Part shown: positions 46,635 to 60,654 of the stretch, piece after piece
Position numbering within the stretch: position 1 is the first letter of the stretch
Layout: every line of letters starts with the position of its first letter
Origin: Lichenostomus cassidix
Taxonomy: Eukaryota > Chordata > Aves > Passeriformes > Meliphagidae
NCBI GenBank assembly: GCA_008360975.2
Contig: VLJF02000033.1
Coordinates: 434,001-498,000, forward strand
Reading direction: 5' to 3'
DNA: 64,000 nt
The notes under the pieces: generated by a model
Seen by the model: the letters and a program-made list of their open reading frames with translations, nothing else
Told to the model about the DNA's origin: nothing
The model's database searches: none
Translations under genes and position numbers: made by a program

Positions 46635-47215
46635 GGGGCTTGGGCTGTGCGCTGTGCAGAGCCCGCGCCTCGCTGCCCTTGGCTGGCTGTGCTGTCACTC
46701 GGAATTGTCCCAGCGCAATTGCTGCTTGGTGCCAGCGAGCGGGGACAAGGCCGGCGCCGGTGTCGCCCCCAGGCAGACAGGCAGGGCTTTAGTGGGGCAG
46801 CAGCGGCGCCATGGTGGGAGTGTGTGTGTGGCCCGGGAGCGGCGGCGGAGCTCGGAGAGGCTGTCCCAGCGCAGGTGGGAGCCGCGCTGGCTTGTGCCGG
46901 GGCTCGGGGCTCGCTGCGGGCGGATGGAGGGGATGGAGGGGGCGGCAGGGGGGCTGTGGCGGCTTCGTTCTCCCGTCTCCCTACCTCCCTCCGTGGCTGT
47001 GGCGCCGTGTTGCCGCTGGCCTGAGGCCGCTGAGGGAGCGGCTGCCCGCGGTCTCCTTGCCACTGCTGCCTCGGCAGGAGGCAGTGCTGGAGCAGCGCTG
47101 GCTCGTCCCGCTCGCTGTGGGTAGCACAGAGGTGGCTGCACTGTCGGCGGCAGTGTGAGGGAGAATCCGCATGGCCAGAGGTTTGTGTGCCCGCAGGAGA
47201 CAGAGGAGTCGTATA
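46635..47215 (+). promoter_or_regulatory. CpG promoter / first-exon module, copy 3
   Basis: Nearly identical to 8262-8850. Donor GCAG|GTGGGA with exon end at 46874. Followed by spacer like that after copy 1, then unrelated inserted sequence (47570-49000). Confidence 0.5.
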
Positions 47216-47739
47216 AAAGTGACTTTATGGATGGACAGAGGGAGAGGCCGTGGGGCATTTGCCATGGGGTCTATAAAACGCAGCCTCCTTTTTATGCTCG
47301 TTTCCCGGCCGCATCTCCCTGTCTCTTTGCCATCTGGCTGAGGTACTTGGAAGGTACAGACTTCCCGATGCACCCACTGTCAGTTTCCCTTAATATGCAC
47401 CCTTAGTTTTTGTAACATTCAGTATTCCTGGCTCTGTAAAGTGTTTGTTCTGCTTCTGGGAGTTCAGGAATGGCGCAGGACTTTGGCTGAGGAGCACTTG
47501 GAGTCAATTAGTAACATTTTCTGAAAGTTGTTTTCTCCCTTTACTTTCTTTTCTCCAAGTCCCTGGTCCTATCTCCAAGGAGATTCACCCCATCTGTGTG
47601 TAAAGACATACTAATCTTATTCCATTCGCTCACTCCTGTTATTTTTTTCTCAATAATTATCTTTACAAAGTTTTAGTTACTATTGACCTAATCTCTCCTT
47701 CCTGAGCCTTCTTTGGTTTTGGGATTATTCTCAGTGCCC

Positions 47740-47950
47740 TCATTCTCTGTCCTTTTGTAGCCATGTCAGGATCAGCAGGCCTGGCTGCCACCTGCATCCC
47801 CTCGACCAGCTGCTGAATGAGCTGCACTCAGCAAGGTGTGGTGCATGGTAAAAAGATGAGAGTTGCTGTAGCACATAAGAGGAGAAACAGCATTGGTTTA
47901 ACCCATGGTCTGCCAGAGAACCATGGAAATGTGGATTGGTCAGCAAGGAG
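47740..47950 (-). pseudogene. Possible retroviral env C-terminal fragment
   Basis: In one minus-strand frame a hydrophobic run with paired Cys is followed by a basic/polar tail, the general shape of an Env membrane anchor and cytoplasmic tail. Flanks are not clearly retroviral and no other env motif is present. Weak call. Confidence 0.25.
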
Positions 47951-48066
47951 GTCAGGAGCTGGAGCTGTCTGGTTGTTTCTTATTTCCAAAACAGCTTGTA
48001 ATCTAATGATTAATCAAATTCTAAATAGGTTCTGGCACCTGATAAGAATTCGTTAAGGTTCCCAGG

Positions 48067-48887
48067 TGTAGAGGTACGGCGACCCGAGGCCGCCGATCCC
48101 AAGTCCCAAAGCCCTGCAGTCAATGCCATGCGGGCAGAAACTGCCGAAGACACCGTATCCTGGGACTCGGAGGAGGCCGGGTTCTGAGCCGTCCTCTCCC
48201 TCCCTCCACAAAGTTTATGTTAAGTATTATTGGTTCAAAGTTTGCTGTACCCCTCTTAATCTCCTCCCCTGTTGCAGCCCTGCTCCCCGAACCTTCTGTT
48301 GCTGTGCTGTTCCCATTGGTTGTTTGTACTCCCCGCCCTGATTATTCCTGAGTTGCTCCCCCTGCTGTCCTTCAATGTGTTCCGGGGCCTGGTTGGCTCC
48401 GCCCCTGTGTTCCCGCCTCGGGAAACCCCGTGGCGCCCCTTAAAACCCCGTGTCCCTTGCATGCTCGAGGCTGCTCGGCAGTGGCACGTGTGCTGCTAGG
48501 AGACCCTGCTGCGCTCTGCGGCGGAAGTTTCTCCTCCGAGCCGCCCCGAGAGGTTGCTGCGACGCGTCTCCCCCTCCCTCCTGCTTGGCTTCCCCTCAGT
48601 AAACGACGCCTTGCACCCTCTCGACCGCTGTGGACTGGTTTTGTCTCGAGGGGCTACCGGACAATTCGCCTTCCAGCACGGTGGGCGCTGGCCTCTGTGG
48701 CCAGGTCTTTCCTTCCATTGGGCGACCCTGCGACCGACTGCCGCCGCCGCCTGGCTGAGCCAAGGAGAACCGGACCGCTAGCCCGGAGAGCCGGTGAGGT
48801 CTAGCCTGATCCAACCGGCGCTCTGTTAGCCCATTGAGGACAAGCCACCTCAGGCGCGCACCACCCCGGAAAACCCACACTACTTTA
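48067..48887 (+). mobile_element. Probable LTR, 821 bp, with 6-bp flanking repeats
   Basis: Starts TGTAGAGGTACGG and is flanked by CCCAGG at 48061-48066 and 48888-48893. Contains CTTAAAACCCCG as a TATA-like site near 48440 and AGTAAA at 48598-48603. The right end reads ACTACTTTA rather than the usual CA, so the 3' terminus is uncertain. Missing from the matching spacer after promoter copy 1 (3.7-4.7 kb). Confidence 0.6.
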
Positions 48888-49210
48888 CCCAGGGGCTGGT
48901 CCATGGTGTTGGAGGATTTGTTCTGGTTGCCATTCATCTTTTTCCCATTTTTGAGGTGCTCTGTCTGGCCATGGATGCTTTAGTTTCCTGCTTTTTGCTA
49001 TATTTTCATCATATTCCTGGATTTCCCACTGATTTCCCTGAACTTGTGGTAGCAAAAAGCCCTGGTGTTCTATGACATTCTATAAAGCATTCACAATGCT
49101 AGCACATGTAGGAGTGGGGATAGGGATGATTCTCTCCAAATTTTTTTAGTGAAGTTTTCCCAATGTTCTCCATTTGCTGTTTTCCTTTGAAGCTTAACTG
49201 GTTTCTGCTG

Positions 49211-49480
49211 CAGAGTCAATTCTCCTCACTCTGGGCTCTGCCTTGAGCTGTGCAAATTCCATCTGTGCAAGCAGGCAGAGCTTGGGCTGAGGAACAGAGG
49301 GAATTGGCCCAATTGCTCCCCCAGGCCAGAAGGCCCTGCTCCATTGTCCAGCCTTTGCCCCAGCAGTGTTCGTTTGCATTTCTAAAGCTCCTTCCTCTGG
49401 TAGCTGCCTGGAACAGAAGCTTCTCTGCCAGGGCAGCCATCGGGTGACTCACATGTGGCTCTTCCCCCCACAAGCTGCTT
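49211..49480 (+). repeat. Three-copy conserved block, copy 3
   Basis: Near-identical to 8866-9130 and 4770-5045. Confidence 0.75.
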
Positions 49481-50044
49481 TTTCTCCTTTTGTTAACAAT
49501 ATGATATTAACTGTTGATGAGTTAAAGGGTCACCTTCAAACTTCTTTAAACCTCTTCTACTTTTGCAAAATGCAATCTAAAGGATAATGTGGTAAGACCC
49601 ATACCAAAATTTTGCCATCGCTGACAGCCATGCACACACCTAGACAAAAAAATTCCAAAGTTATGAAGTTTTTTGCTACTTCCTCTCCAAAGACTAATAA
49701 TTAATTCTCACACCCCTGGCCCAAACCTAACTGACAATGTAAAAGTAGGATTATTAGGAAAAAAACATTCTAATGGTGCAATCTAATCACAGCCAGCCCA
49801 GTGTGTGAGTCTGATTTAGACCCAGAGTCTGATTCTCACGGTGTCTTCTGCACCACCCATGGTGAGTGCAGGCACAGAAAGCACTGAACCTCCAGCAGTG
49901 CCAGCAAGGATTGGCCCCCAGTGCCTGGAGATGCCAGAGGAGGGGTGCCCACACAGACTATTTCAGCAGGGGATGTGTGGGCAGGCCCAGGGGCTTCCCC
50001 CGATGTGGAGCCCTGGCTGCTGCTCAGGCCCCTTGTGTGCAGGG

Positions 50045-50521
50045 TCAGTCGCAGCCTCCCATCCTCCTCCTGCAGCTGGAAGTGCAAATCTGTGGGGCTT
50101 CAGAGACCTTGAGCCTAGGGTGAGGGGTCCCCCCATGCTGAGCTGTGCTGGCAGCTGTTTCTGTGCTCAGTGACACTTGGAATGGGCCATGGCACTTGGC
50201 CACCAGTGGTGCTTCTCTGCACTCCTTATCCAGGCCCCAATGTCCTGGTTGGATGTTGTGAAGAGCAAAGTGCAAAGGCAGGGTCAGTGCCAGCCAAGCT
50301 TCCTGTGGAAGAGATTTCACAAGAGACAGGATTCTGGCCTCAGACTGCTTTAAGTGTACATCACTTATTTCTCCCCACACATTAGGTGGAGAATTACCAG
50401 GGCAAGGAATTCCAAACTCCAGTTCCAAGGGAGATAATAAAATATCCACCCTGGGTCTGGCTCTTCTTCTTGCCAAAGCCAATGGCAAAAGCTGCACCCA
50501 TGGCATCTTAGTTTCAATCAC
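50045..50521 (-). other. 158-codon ORF, copy B
   Basis: Partner of 9697-10173 with the same start and stop and only a few substitutions, all near the N-terminus. No known domain. Lies downstream of the ERV integrase on the same strand. Confidence 0.3.
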
Positions 50522-50865
50522 TGATGCCTTAGGATTTTAGCTTCTATATTTTTCATGTATAACTGTAAGCTCTATACAGGGTGCTAAGCTACTGTTGTGT
50601 CATTTTTAGACAAAACAATTCCTCTCTAAGCCTGAAACTCAAGGACACCTTACTGTCTCAGGCCCCAAGATATGGAAACAACAGTGAATTGGTGGGGAGC
50701 CAACTTGATGTAATAGACTTCATTAGCTGCACCTGTAATTGGAGGATTAACCCCTGAAATGCAAATGGAAAAACTTATAAAGTATGAAAAACTCGTGACC
50801 CATTGTCCATTTTGTGAGTAGCTCCTGGGTGGGCTGTGACTGCTCTAAATGTACCTGAAGGCCCT

Positions 50866-53603
50866 TCAATAAATATAACTGCTTTTTATTCTCTTAATTT
50901 TGTCTAGCTTCTGTTTTAGGTAAGCCTGTCTAGGCATCATCACCAGCTTCAAAAGGTGTTTCTTTATTTCCCCATTCATTCTTTCTACCCAACCTGAACT
51001 CTGGGGGTGCCAGGGGTTATGGAGGTCCCATTGTATTCCTAAAGCAGCCATAACCCCCTGAAGGATCTTTCCTGTAAGATGAGTTCCCCTGTCTGAGTCT
51101 ATTGCTTCCACAGTGCCATATAGTGGAATTATTTGTTCCAGAAATACCTTAATAATTGATCCAGTAGTTGCTGAAACAGTCAGAAATGCTTCTGCCACCC
51201 TGATAGCTGACATGCTGTTATCAGAAGATATTTAAGCCTTCCTGCTCAGGGCATTTCAGTAAAATTCACCTGGCATGGTTGGAGAGGATGTACGGCCCAA
51301 GGCCTCCCTCCCTGGCAAGTTTCTTTCTAACCTGGTTATTGGCTTTGGCACAAATCAAGCAACCTTCAACAGCTCGTTTTGGCAGAACAGAAAGACCCAA
51401 GGCACGACATCTTGAGGAAGGCTTCTGCCAATCCTTGAGAGCCCCAGTGACTCCCTTCGTGGAGTAGTTTTAATATTTGTAGGGCCAAAGCTTTTGGTAT
51501 CCATTGTTTGCCATCCTTGTAAACCAATTATCTCCTCTTTCCTCTGCCCCACTCTTTTTAATGATCTCCAACTCCTCTGGTGGAAAAGACAGTTTCTCTG
51601 GCAGCAGTTGAGCCACTGGGAGTAAAGGGAGGATCTTGGAGACCTCTGGCAAAAGTGTTACTTCCAGAGCCTCTTCCTGCAGCATTCCATGAGCGATTGC
51701 CTCCCCTGAGCATCCTGCCTGGTGTCCCCTAGGGTGGATTATTGCCACCCCTGTTGGTAAATTCACCACCTCCAATAGGTTAGTAATTCAGCTCTCAGTA
51801 GTGAACATTTTTCTCCTGCAGGTTAACAAAGCTCTTTCCTCCCACAGTTTTCCAAACTCATGGACCACCCCATATGTGTGTTTAGAATCAGTACAAATGT
51901 TCACTATTTTCCCAATATAATTCCCAGGCTCTCACAAGTGCACACAGCTCTGCTGTGTGAACTGAGCCTGTAACCTCCCCCCTTCCTCTAATTCCCTTCC
52001 CTTATTAGCAGCATATCCTGTGACCCATTTCCCTTCTACTGCCCTTGAAGACCCATCAATAATCCCATTTTCTCCCTGGGGCCAGGGGGTGTCTCATAGA
52101 TCTGTCCTAGCCCAGGTCTGGAGCTCTGTCACTTGAATGCACTCATGTGTTTCTTGCCAGCCCCCTGTCCAGGGCCATTCAAACAGGAGGTTGGGTTAAA
52201 CCCTTCCCCTGTCCTCAATTCTAAATCTACTCCTGTTCCATTAAACAAGTTTCCTACTGTAATAACCGAGCCCTGCTCATCCATTTAGAGGCTCTTTGAG
52301 TTAAGGAAATTTTAACTTGATGCCAGACTTGAACAATAACAGATTCTGGCGTTGTCATTATTCAGGCCTCAGTTCCCATTAAAGCCATGGCTGCACAATT
52401 CTGCAGACAATGAGGCCACTCTCTGGCCATTGGGTTCAACATTTGAGCACAAGGATTCCTTTGGCATGGCCCTGTTTAACATCCACATACAATTCAAATT
52501 CTTTTTCCCCTGTCTGGAAGGTCCATGGCAGGAGTCTCAGTTAATCTGCTTTGTAACACTTGAAAATTCTGCTTTCCTTCTGGTATCCATTATCCTGTTT
52601 CTTGACTGGCAGGATATGAGTGTTACAGGGAGAGATCCCTGGCTCCAAAAGCCCTGCCTTGAGCAGAGACTCAATAACAGGCTGTAACCCCTTCCTTGCC
52701 TCCTTGGAACAGGCTATTGCTTTTAGACACCACTAGTCCTGGTTGCTTGAAAGTAATTTGGAGAGGCTCCATAGCTACTTTTCCATATTTCCCTGGTGCT
52801 GCCCACACTTCTGGGTTCACTTCAGCATAAGCCTTCCCAGACATTTGACACAAGGTTACCTCAGCATTAGCCTCTGTATCACTTTTTATAATATTAATTT
52901 GCATTCCCATGTTCGCCATCAAATCCCTTCCCAGTAAGTTACAATAACAATTAGGAAAAACCAGAAATTGATGAATTTCAAACCTATACCCCACAGCTAC
53001 TAATAGTGGTTGAATAAAACAGACCTGTTTGGTTTTCTCGCTTATTCCCTGAATATTCAAAGAACTTCTTGTCAGTTTTCGCTCCTTTAGGTCTAGGATT
53101 CAAAGTGGATTGAGAGGCCCCTGTGTCTATCAGGAAGTGCCTCCTCTCGCTCCAGACCCACCCTGGATGTTCTCAAGGGCTCCAGTGTGGTGGGTCCCTG
53201 GTCTAATGGGAGCTCTGACACCACTACCAATCCATCTCCATCAACGGGGGACTTCCTCCTGCTGAGGGTCCTCCTGTCTCTGCTTCCAGTGTCCTTGTGC
53301 CCTGCAGATGGAACCCTGCTTCCTTCCCAGGGCTGTTTGGGTCAGCTCTCCCCTGCTGAGGAGGGCAATGCCTGTGCCACATCCTTGTGGTTGACCCTGT
53401 CCCCTCGGTCCTGGGGCCCCCTCGGGCCCTGCAGTTCATCCCTCAGGGGCTGCAGAAACTCTGCCATGGCCTTTGCCTTCACCTTGGCCTTTTCCTCATC
53501 CCTTCTTCCATTCACCTGCTGTGCCTTTGTGACCAACTCCTCCAGGGGCTTATTCTGCTGCTCCTCCAGCCCTGCTCCCTGCCTGTGGGTGCTCATCCTG
53601 TGA
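50866..53603 (-). pseudogene. Decayed class I ERV gag-pro-pol, copy B
   Basis: Paralogue of 11131-13860 with the same parts: nucleocapsid-like 53224-53603, protease (DTGA near 53115, LLGRD near 52930), RT start near 52820, RNase H end and integrase zinc region 51355-51775, and integrase core 50866-51213. The integrase stretch is longer and cleaner here (115 codons open, DSDRGTHL). A 15-base difference set around 51008-51040 distinguishes the copies. Not able to encode a polyprotein. Confidence 0.8.
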
Positions 53604-53639
53604 CAGCTGCTGAACTTTGTGCAAAATCATTCATTCCTC

Positions 53640-54800
53640 CAGTGATCCAACCAAAATCCTTAAAAGAAAATCCTGATCCTTCCATGTATAATCCACATTT
53701 CCAGATATTCCTTCCTCCTCATGCTCACCCTCCCCTCCATTCCCCTATCCCAGAGCTGCTCCCTGTCCTGCCGCAGTGTCCAAATGCAGCTCCCCCGGCA
53801 GGCAGGGCCGGCAGCTCCCTGGGCCAGGCAGGCGACTGGGGTGTCCTGCAGCCTCATGGGTGCCTGGGGCCATTGCCGGCCCTGCCTGGGGGCTGTTGAG
53901 GTCAGGCACTTGTCAGAGATTGAAATCGTTCATGCCTCACACATAGATATAAAGTTTTACTCATTATAACAAAGAAGTGTATAAAGAAGCTACAATCAAA
54001 GAAGCCTCCCTGAAGGGGACTTTGGACTGAGAGTCAAACTGCTGAGATTAGATAAAGGGAAACCTATTGTTCAGTCATCTCAGGCTGAGGGAAAGGTATG
54101 CATACACAAAGGCCAAAGGCATCAGCTGCTCTGAGAATCATCCCTGGCTGAGTTTGGGGTGGGGGCAGAGCACAGCTCACAGAAGCCAGATTTGCACAAA
54201 CTTCCCCCCAGCTGAGGAGGGAGGAGGAGGTTTGGGGTGTGTGGTGTAACCTCTGGTCTGAGGCAACAAACACCGTTACAAACAAACAAAAAACACGTTA
54301 CACAAAACTCTGTTACACAAACTGCCCAGCTGTGGAACCCCCAACCCCACCGGCCTCATCCACGGGACTTTGACGTGAGAGGAGCTGAGGGGGAGTCACA
54401 ATCCATCAAAGACTCCCCCAAAGTGCTCCCCAGAGGCCTTGCAACACAGAAGTGCACGTGATGCAAGCAGAGTCTGCTGCTAGAGACTGTCCCCTCCCCT
54501 GGGGGACATGCCTGGACATTGCCCCTGGCCTGAGTGTATATTAACCCATGGGATTCTGTGCTTTCCAGGGGGACCATCACCACAAAGAAGACCAGCTGGA
54601 GAGGATCTACGCAACATTGTTGGGATCCACGGATGGTGATATTTTCTTTCTTCCTCCTTCTGTCCCCCCCATCTCTTTTCCTACTTCTCCTTTTCTCTCT
54701 TTTCCTTCCTCTCTCTCTCGTATTTACTATCAAATAAAACCCATACTATTGACTGGTATATGTTCTCTTTTGCATCTTAAATCAGGCAGATGTATTTCCA
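53640..54800. other. ERV-flanking noncoding region (copy B)
   Basis: Near-identical to 13900-15030; same comments apply. Confidence 0.4.
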
Positions 54801-55356
54801 AAGAACCTTAATAATTGGATCATAACAGCACTGCCCATCCCTGAGCCCCGGCTGCCCCACAGCCCCAGCCGCCCCACAGCCCCAGCCAGCCCTGCACCTC
54901 TGTGCCTGATTCTTCCGCTCCCCACCTTTTGCAGAAGGAGGAGTAGTGAGGGCAAGAGGAGTGTGAGGAGTCACCACTTGGTTCTGCCACTCCCTGTATC
55001 TGCAGCTCTCTCCCACATCCAGCAGGTGACTGGGGAAGGGGATCCACAGCTTACAGAGGCTAAATCGTGGTGCTTCTGAAGCTTATTGGGCTAAATGTTG
55101 GTGGTTTAGTTTTTTGGTGGTGACCTGAATCTTTATATTTTGGAGGGACTTTTGGCTGAACCTGGATGTTTTGGGACTTTAGGGGCTGTGTCTTTATGTG
55201 TGGGAGTTTTTTGGGCTGCATTTTGGTGTTTTGGAGGTTTTTACAGACACAAGATTTCTGCTGACTTCCAGAGATGGACCTAGCAGGAGGAAGCCCAAAC
55301 CCAAGGTGCTCACTCTTTGTTTTTGCCCCAAAGGAGGATCTGTCATTGCCAAGGCA

Positions 55357-56172
55357 ATGGAGGAGGAGGAAAAGGCCTGGAGATGCTGCAGGAGGAGGAG
55401 CTGCAAATGCAGCCCAGGGAGCTGCGAGGAGGAAAGAGCCTCACTGTGCCGGGAAGGCGGCCGGAGATGCAGCCAGAGCTTGGAGCTGGGGGAGAAGCCT
55501 GAGGGCAGAGAGAAGCCCCACAAGTGTGGGCAATGTGGGAAAAGCTTCAGCAAGAGCTACAGCCTGATCTGGCACCAGATGATCCACACAGGGGAGCAGC
55601 CCTACAAGTGTGGGAAGAGCTTCAGCTACATGTCTGAGCTGATCCATCACCAGGTGATCCACAGCAGGGAGCAGCCCTATGAGTGTGGGGAATGTGGGAA
55701 GAGCTTCAGTGAGAGCTCCAACCTGATCCAGCACCAGGTGATCCACACCAGGGAACGGCCCTACACCTGCTTGGAATGTGGGAAGAGCTTTGGGTGGAGC
55801 TCCACCCTGAGGAAACACCAGCCCATCCACAGCAGGGAGAGATCCTACCAGTGTCCTGAGTGTAAGAGATTTCACAGCAGCTCTCATCTCATCAAGCATC
55901 AGCAGATCCACACAGGGGAGAGGCCCTTCTGCTGCCCCAACTGCGGGAAGTGCTTCAACCACAACTTCACCCTTGTCAGACACTGGCACCTCCACACTGG
56001 GGAGAAGCTCTACGAGTGTCCTGAGTGTGAGAAGAGCTTCCCCAGCAGATCTACCTTGACCCAACACCAATGGAGCCACCAGAAAGGGAAGCCTTGCAAG
56101 TGCCTCAAGTGCAAGAAGAGCTTTGTGCGCTGCTCCAACTCCATCCCCTGTGGGAAGATCTGCACTGGATGA
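55357..56172 (+). CDS. C2H2 zinc-finger protein, 7 fingers plus readthrough tail
   Basis: 271 residues from ATG 55357; the frame is open back to 55198. Lead as in sisters, then seven fingers. Finger 2 has lost three residues including its second Cys (YKCGKSF), finger 5 lacks one residue (CPECKRF), and several linkers are altered (SREQP, TRERP, SRERS). At the position where the copy A pseudogene has its stop (TAA, 16341-16343) this copy has AAA, so translation runs on through 26 more codons of former 3' UTR, which encode a degenerate finger ([10 protein letters not shown], no His ligands). It is the unbroken paralogue of 15602-16343. DNA binding by fingers 3, 4, 6 and 7 is plausible; the overall state suggests a gene under weak constraint. 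Confidence 0.7.
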   Translation: MEEEEKAWRCCRRRSCKCSPGSCEEERASLCREGGRRCSQSLELGEKPEGREKPHKCGQCGKSFSKSYSLIWHQMIHTGEQPYKCGKSFSYMSELIHHQVIHSREQPYECGECGKSFSESSNLIQHQVIHTRERPYTCLECGKSFGWSSTLRKHQPIHSRERSYQCPECKRFHSSSHLIKHQQIHTGERPFCCPNCGKCFNHNFTLVRHWHLHTGEKLYECPECEKSFPSRSTLTQHQWSHQKGKPCKCLKCKKSFVRCSNSIPCGKICTG

Positions 56173-56394
56173 TCCCCAGTGACCCCACTGGGCAGAGCCC
56201 TGGTGATCCGTGGTGCTGGTGATCCGTGTGGGGAACACACCTGGCTGGAGGCTCCACATCCTCCTGGCTCTCCCTGGGCACCTGGATGTTCTTGCGCAGG
56301 GGCAGGAACATCCATCAGGATGCAGGCCGATATCAGGAATTCCCACAGAAGGGCAGATTTGTCGATTTTTTACCCCAAAAGATCTCAGCCGCTC

Positions 56395-56480
56395 CATCCA
56401 ATCCTTTTCTCCTGTGGCATCAAAGAATACTGGATGGCCTTGGAGATCTTTTCCAACCTCAGTGATTCCATGATTCTGAT
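56395..56480 (+). mobile_element. CR1 LINE 3' tail fragment (copy B)
   Basis: Same fragment as 16655-16740, with a few base differences. Confidence 0.6.
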
Positions 56481-56764
56481 TTCCTGTGGCCCATTTCCCC
56501 AGCAAAATGGTGATGGATTGGGGCAAAGACCAAGATTTTGGAGACAGTGGGGTGGAAACCTCCAAGAAGGGTTCCTCCCTCCCACCCAAGCACATGGATC
56601 CTCAGCCAGCACAGACATATAAGTCCTTTTCTTTCACCCTTGGTTTTCTTCTCATTTCTCTTCATCCCATCCAAACATCTGAATTTGGGTCTAAAATTAA
56701 GACATTGTACTGAGACATGGGTGGGGACATGAGGGGTCACAGCCCTGGGTGGTGACATTGTGGG

Positions 56765-57310
56765 ACTGATGCCTTAAAGGCTGGTAAAATAAGAGGCAGA
56801 CACAGCAGTATAGGGGAAAAAAGAAAGGGTATTCCCTTGGTTTTAATAGGATCCCAGGTGCACCTAGGATCCTATTACACAGATGTTTTAATAGGATCCT
56901 CGTCACAGGTGGAATCACACTGAGGAGCACACCATGTGCAACACGTATACAATTTAATGGGCCTTACAAAAAAGCATATCTATCTAAAATCCCCCAATAA
57001 GAAACCTAACAAATGAAGTAATTGTCCCTCTATTCTAATTATCTCCCCCTTAATGAGGCTACAGTCTAGTTTACAAAAACATGTTCCAGAGAGGAGGCTC
57101 TGTCCAAGGTTGGAGCCTCTAGTTCTGAGATAGTAGAGATGTTTCGTCTTCCCCAGAGAAGCCCAAACTAGGCTAAATATCAGAGTACAAGGGTTATAGA
57201 CATGTAGGGCTAAGGTACAGGGAGTGAAAGGTACAGGGAACGGGGTATAAAAATGTATAAAAGAGTATAAAAAGGGTGTAAAGAGAAAAGACAAAACCCC
57301 TCAGGCATCA
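56765..57310 (-). mobile_element. Probable 3' LTR of minus-strand ERV (copy B)
   Basis: Paralogue of 17020-17535. It differs by a small local duplication around the sequence TAGGATCC near 56850-56900. Confidence 0.35.
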
Positions 57311-57323
57311 TACCCCCCTTTTT

Positions 57324-57335
57324 AGACACTAACAA
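57324..57335. other. Empty insertion site of the 17.5 kb solo LTR
   Basis: TTTTTAGACACTAACAAGAC reads continuously here with one ACTAAC. In copy A the LTR sits between two ACTAAC copies. Confidence 0.9.
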
Positions 57336-57770
57336 GACTTTACCTTGTCTAGTCTCCACACTACTAACTACAGCACCGGTTTACATAACTACCTATAGCA
57401 AAGGTAATAACTACAAGTATTATAAATGCTTCTTTTACTCAGCCCCTGTTTGGTAACCATGAAGTGAGGGTGTGGAAGATATGGTCGAATTTCAAGGTGT
57501 AATTTCTGGAACCCACTTCATGTAGAATTTGAATCCCCTTCCCAATGTCTTCCAAACCTTTTTAATTTTCAATGGCCAGTTATCACATCTCTATCTAGAG
57601 GTGGTAACTGGGTGCAGATCTAGCAATTGCTCATATCAAAATCTGGATACATTTTGGATCACCATGTTGCGCAATTTTTGGCTAAGCCTTGAGTCATGGT
57701 TACCAATTGGGCAAATAACAGACATGTAAAGAACAATTTAAATTACATTGTCTTGATTTGCATCAGTCTC

Positions 57771-58680
57771 TGTTTTTTCACTGGTCTTAGGGGCAGAAGC
57801 TTTCTTCACTCTGGAGTAGTGGATCCATGATCTTTTCCCAGCAACCTTTTTCAGCAGTGGGGAGGTCAGCAAAACTTGGAATGGTCCCTTCCACTTAGCT
57901 TGGAAGGGGTTGCTGGTCTACCATTTGATGCAGACCCAGTTTCCAGGCCGAAATGGGTGAGCAGGGGTGTCCAATCCTATAGCTTTGGACTGCACAACGA
58001 ATCTCTGGAGCTTCTGCAAAGTGAAGCTTAAAGCTGTTAAGTATTTCTGTAAATCAGTTTTTCCCCTCATGTGAATTTCCCCCGGGATATGTGGAACCTG
58101 ATATGGTTTGCCATATAGGCTTTCATAGGGACTTACACTGTCCCTCTGCCTTGGTTGTATGTGGGCCCTCAGTAAGGCCATAGGCAAAGCCTGAACCCAT
58201 GTCATGGATGTTTCTTGACAGATCTTACCAGTCTGGGCCTTGAGGGTTCCATTCATACGTTCAACTTTGCCACTTGCTTGGGGCCTGTATGGTGTATGCA
58301 GGTCCCAAGTAAGTCCCAGAATCTTGCTAACTTCCCCAATCATGGTTGCAACAAAATGTGGTCCCCTCTCCGATGACATTCCCAAAGGAACCCCAAACCT
58401 TGGAATTATATGCTTGAGCAAGGCTTTCACTATTTCCTTTGCTGCATTGGTGCGACAGGGATAAGCTTCAGGCCATTCACGGAACATAACAACCAATACC
58501 AATACATGTTTGTATCCCTCCTTCTATGACATTTCAGCAAAACCTATTTGCCAGTAATCTCCCGGGAGATGACCTGCCTTTGTCACTGCTAACACTACTC
58601 TCTTGCTTTTGTCAGGGTTGTTTTCTCAACAGGTTTTACCCTCGCTTGTTATAGATTGCACAAGATCAGTCATCCCTCTC
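57771..58680 (-). pseudogene. Decayed class I ERV integrase (copy B)
   Basis: A 194-codon minus-strand ORF (57918-58502) covers most of the integrase core and C-terminal domain. The central catalytic Asp is Glu (SSERGPHF), as in copy A, and the final Glu is kept (KVERMN). Zinc-binding part near 58630 is out of frame. The change shared by both copies shows the element was already dead or altered before the duplication. Confidence 0.8.
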
Positions 58681-58704
58681 CCTGTTACTACTTTCTTCAG
58701 ATGT

Positions 58705-59225
58705 TTCCCCATGGCCTCGGGCCCAGCCGGGACTCCTGCTCTGTCCTTGCGCTGATTTTGGGGGAGTTGTGTGTCCCCCCAGCCCTGCTGTCACTCTCAC
58801 CCCACTCGGCTGCTCCCAGTATTCCCAATATAACTTCCCAGTTGGCCTCGGCCATGTTTATTGGGGGGCACTGGGGAGGGACTTGGGGGTACCCCGTGGT
58901 GGGGCTGTGACTGGGGGGCAGATCTGGTCCTGGGATGGATTGGGAATAGGGACCCCTGTGTGTCCCCAAGTGTCACCCCAATCTGGAGAGCTTTGGGAGG
59001 CACCTGAACCCCGACATGGCACCCAGCGAACCCCAAAAGGCGCTGAGACCCCTCTGAGCCACCCCAGCACCCCTAACGACCTCCAAACCCCATAGAAAAA
59101 TAGCCACGAAAAGGAAGCCCTGAGAAAATGAGCCAATCGGGGAACACACTGAGCAACCTTCAGCCAGTCAGACTGCCCGGCGCGGATGACTCTCATGTTG
59201 CCAGGCAGACCCGCAGTTCCAAACC
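58705..59225 (+). pseudogene. Orphan class II B 3' end (copy B)
   Basis: Paralogue of 19565-20095 and inverted copy of the class II B 3' region. The poly(A) signal is damaged here (CCAATATAACTTCCC, near 58825). Confidence 0.7.
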
Positions 59226-59610
59226 CTTTTCTATTGGCTCTCCCATCACAGCCCCCCTGCTGCCCCCCATAAAAGGCACGAGCTGAACGGGAAAGCTTTA
59301 CATTAAAAAAATGGGAGGAACAGGGTGGGGGCAGAGTGACAGCAGGGCTGGGGGTAACACAAACCCACAAGAGACACAGCCTGAGTACAGGGAGTAAATT
59401 TATTCCTAACTCCCAGCAGCACAAAGAGAAGGGAAAGAAATCACCGCAACACCTTCCCCCTACCCGATGGGAATCACCTGGAATGGGGGTCACCACGATT
59501 CTGCCCAACGGGGATCACTGGGGATCATCCACTGCAGATCTTCCCACAGAGGATGGAGTTGGAGCAGCAATGAACCTCTTCCTGCACTTGAGGCACTTGC
59601 AGGGCATCCC

Positions 59611-60654
<1,044 letters not shown>

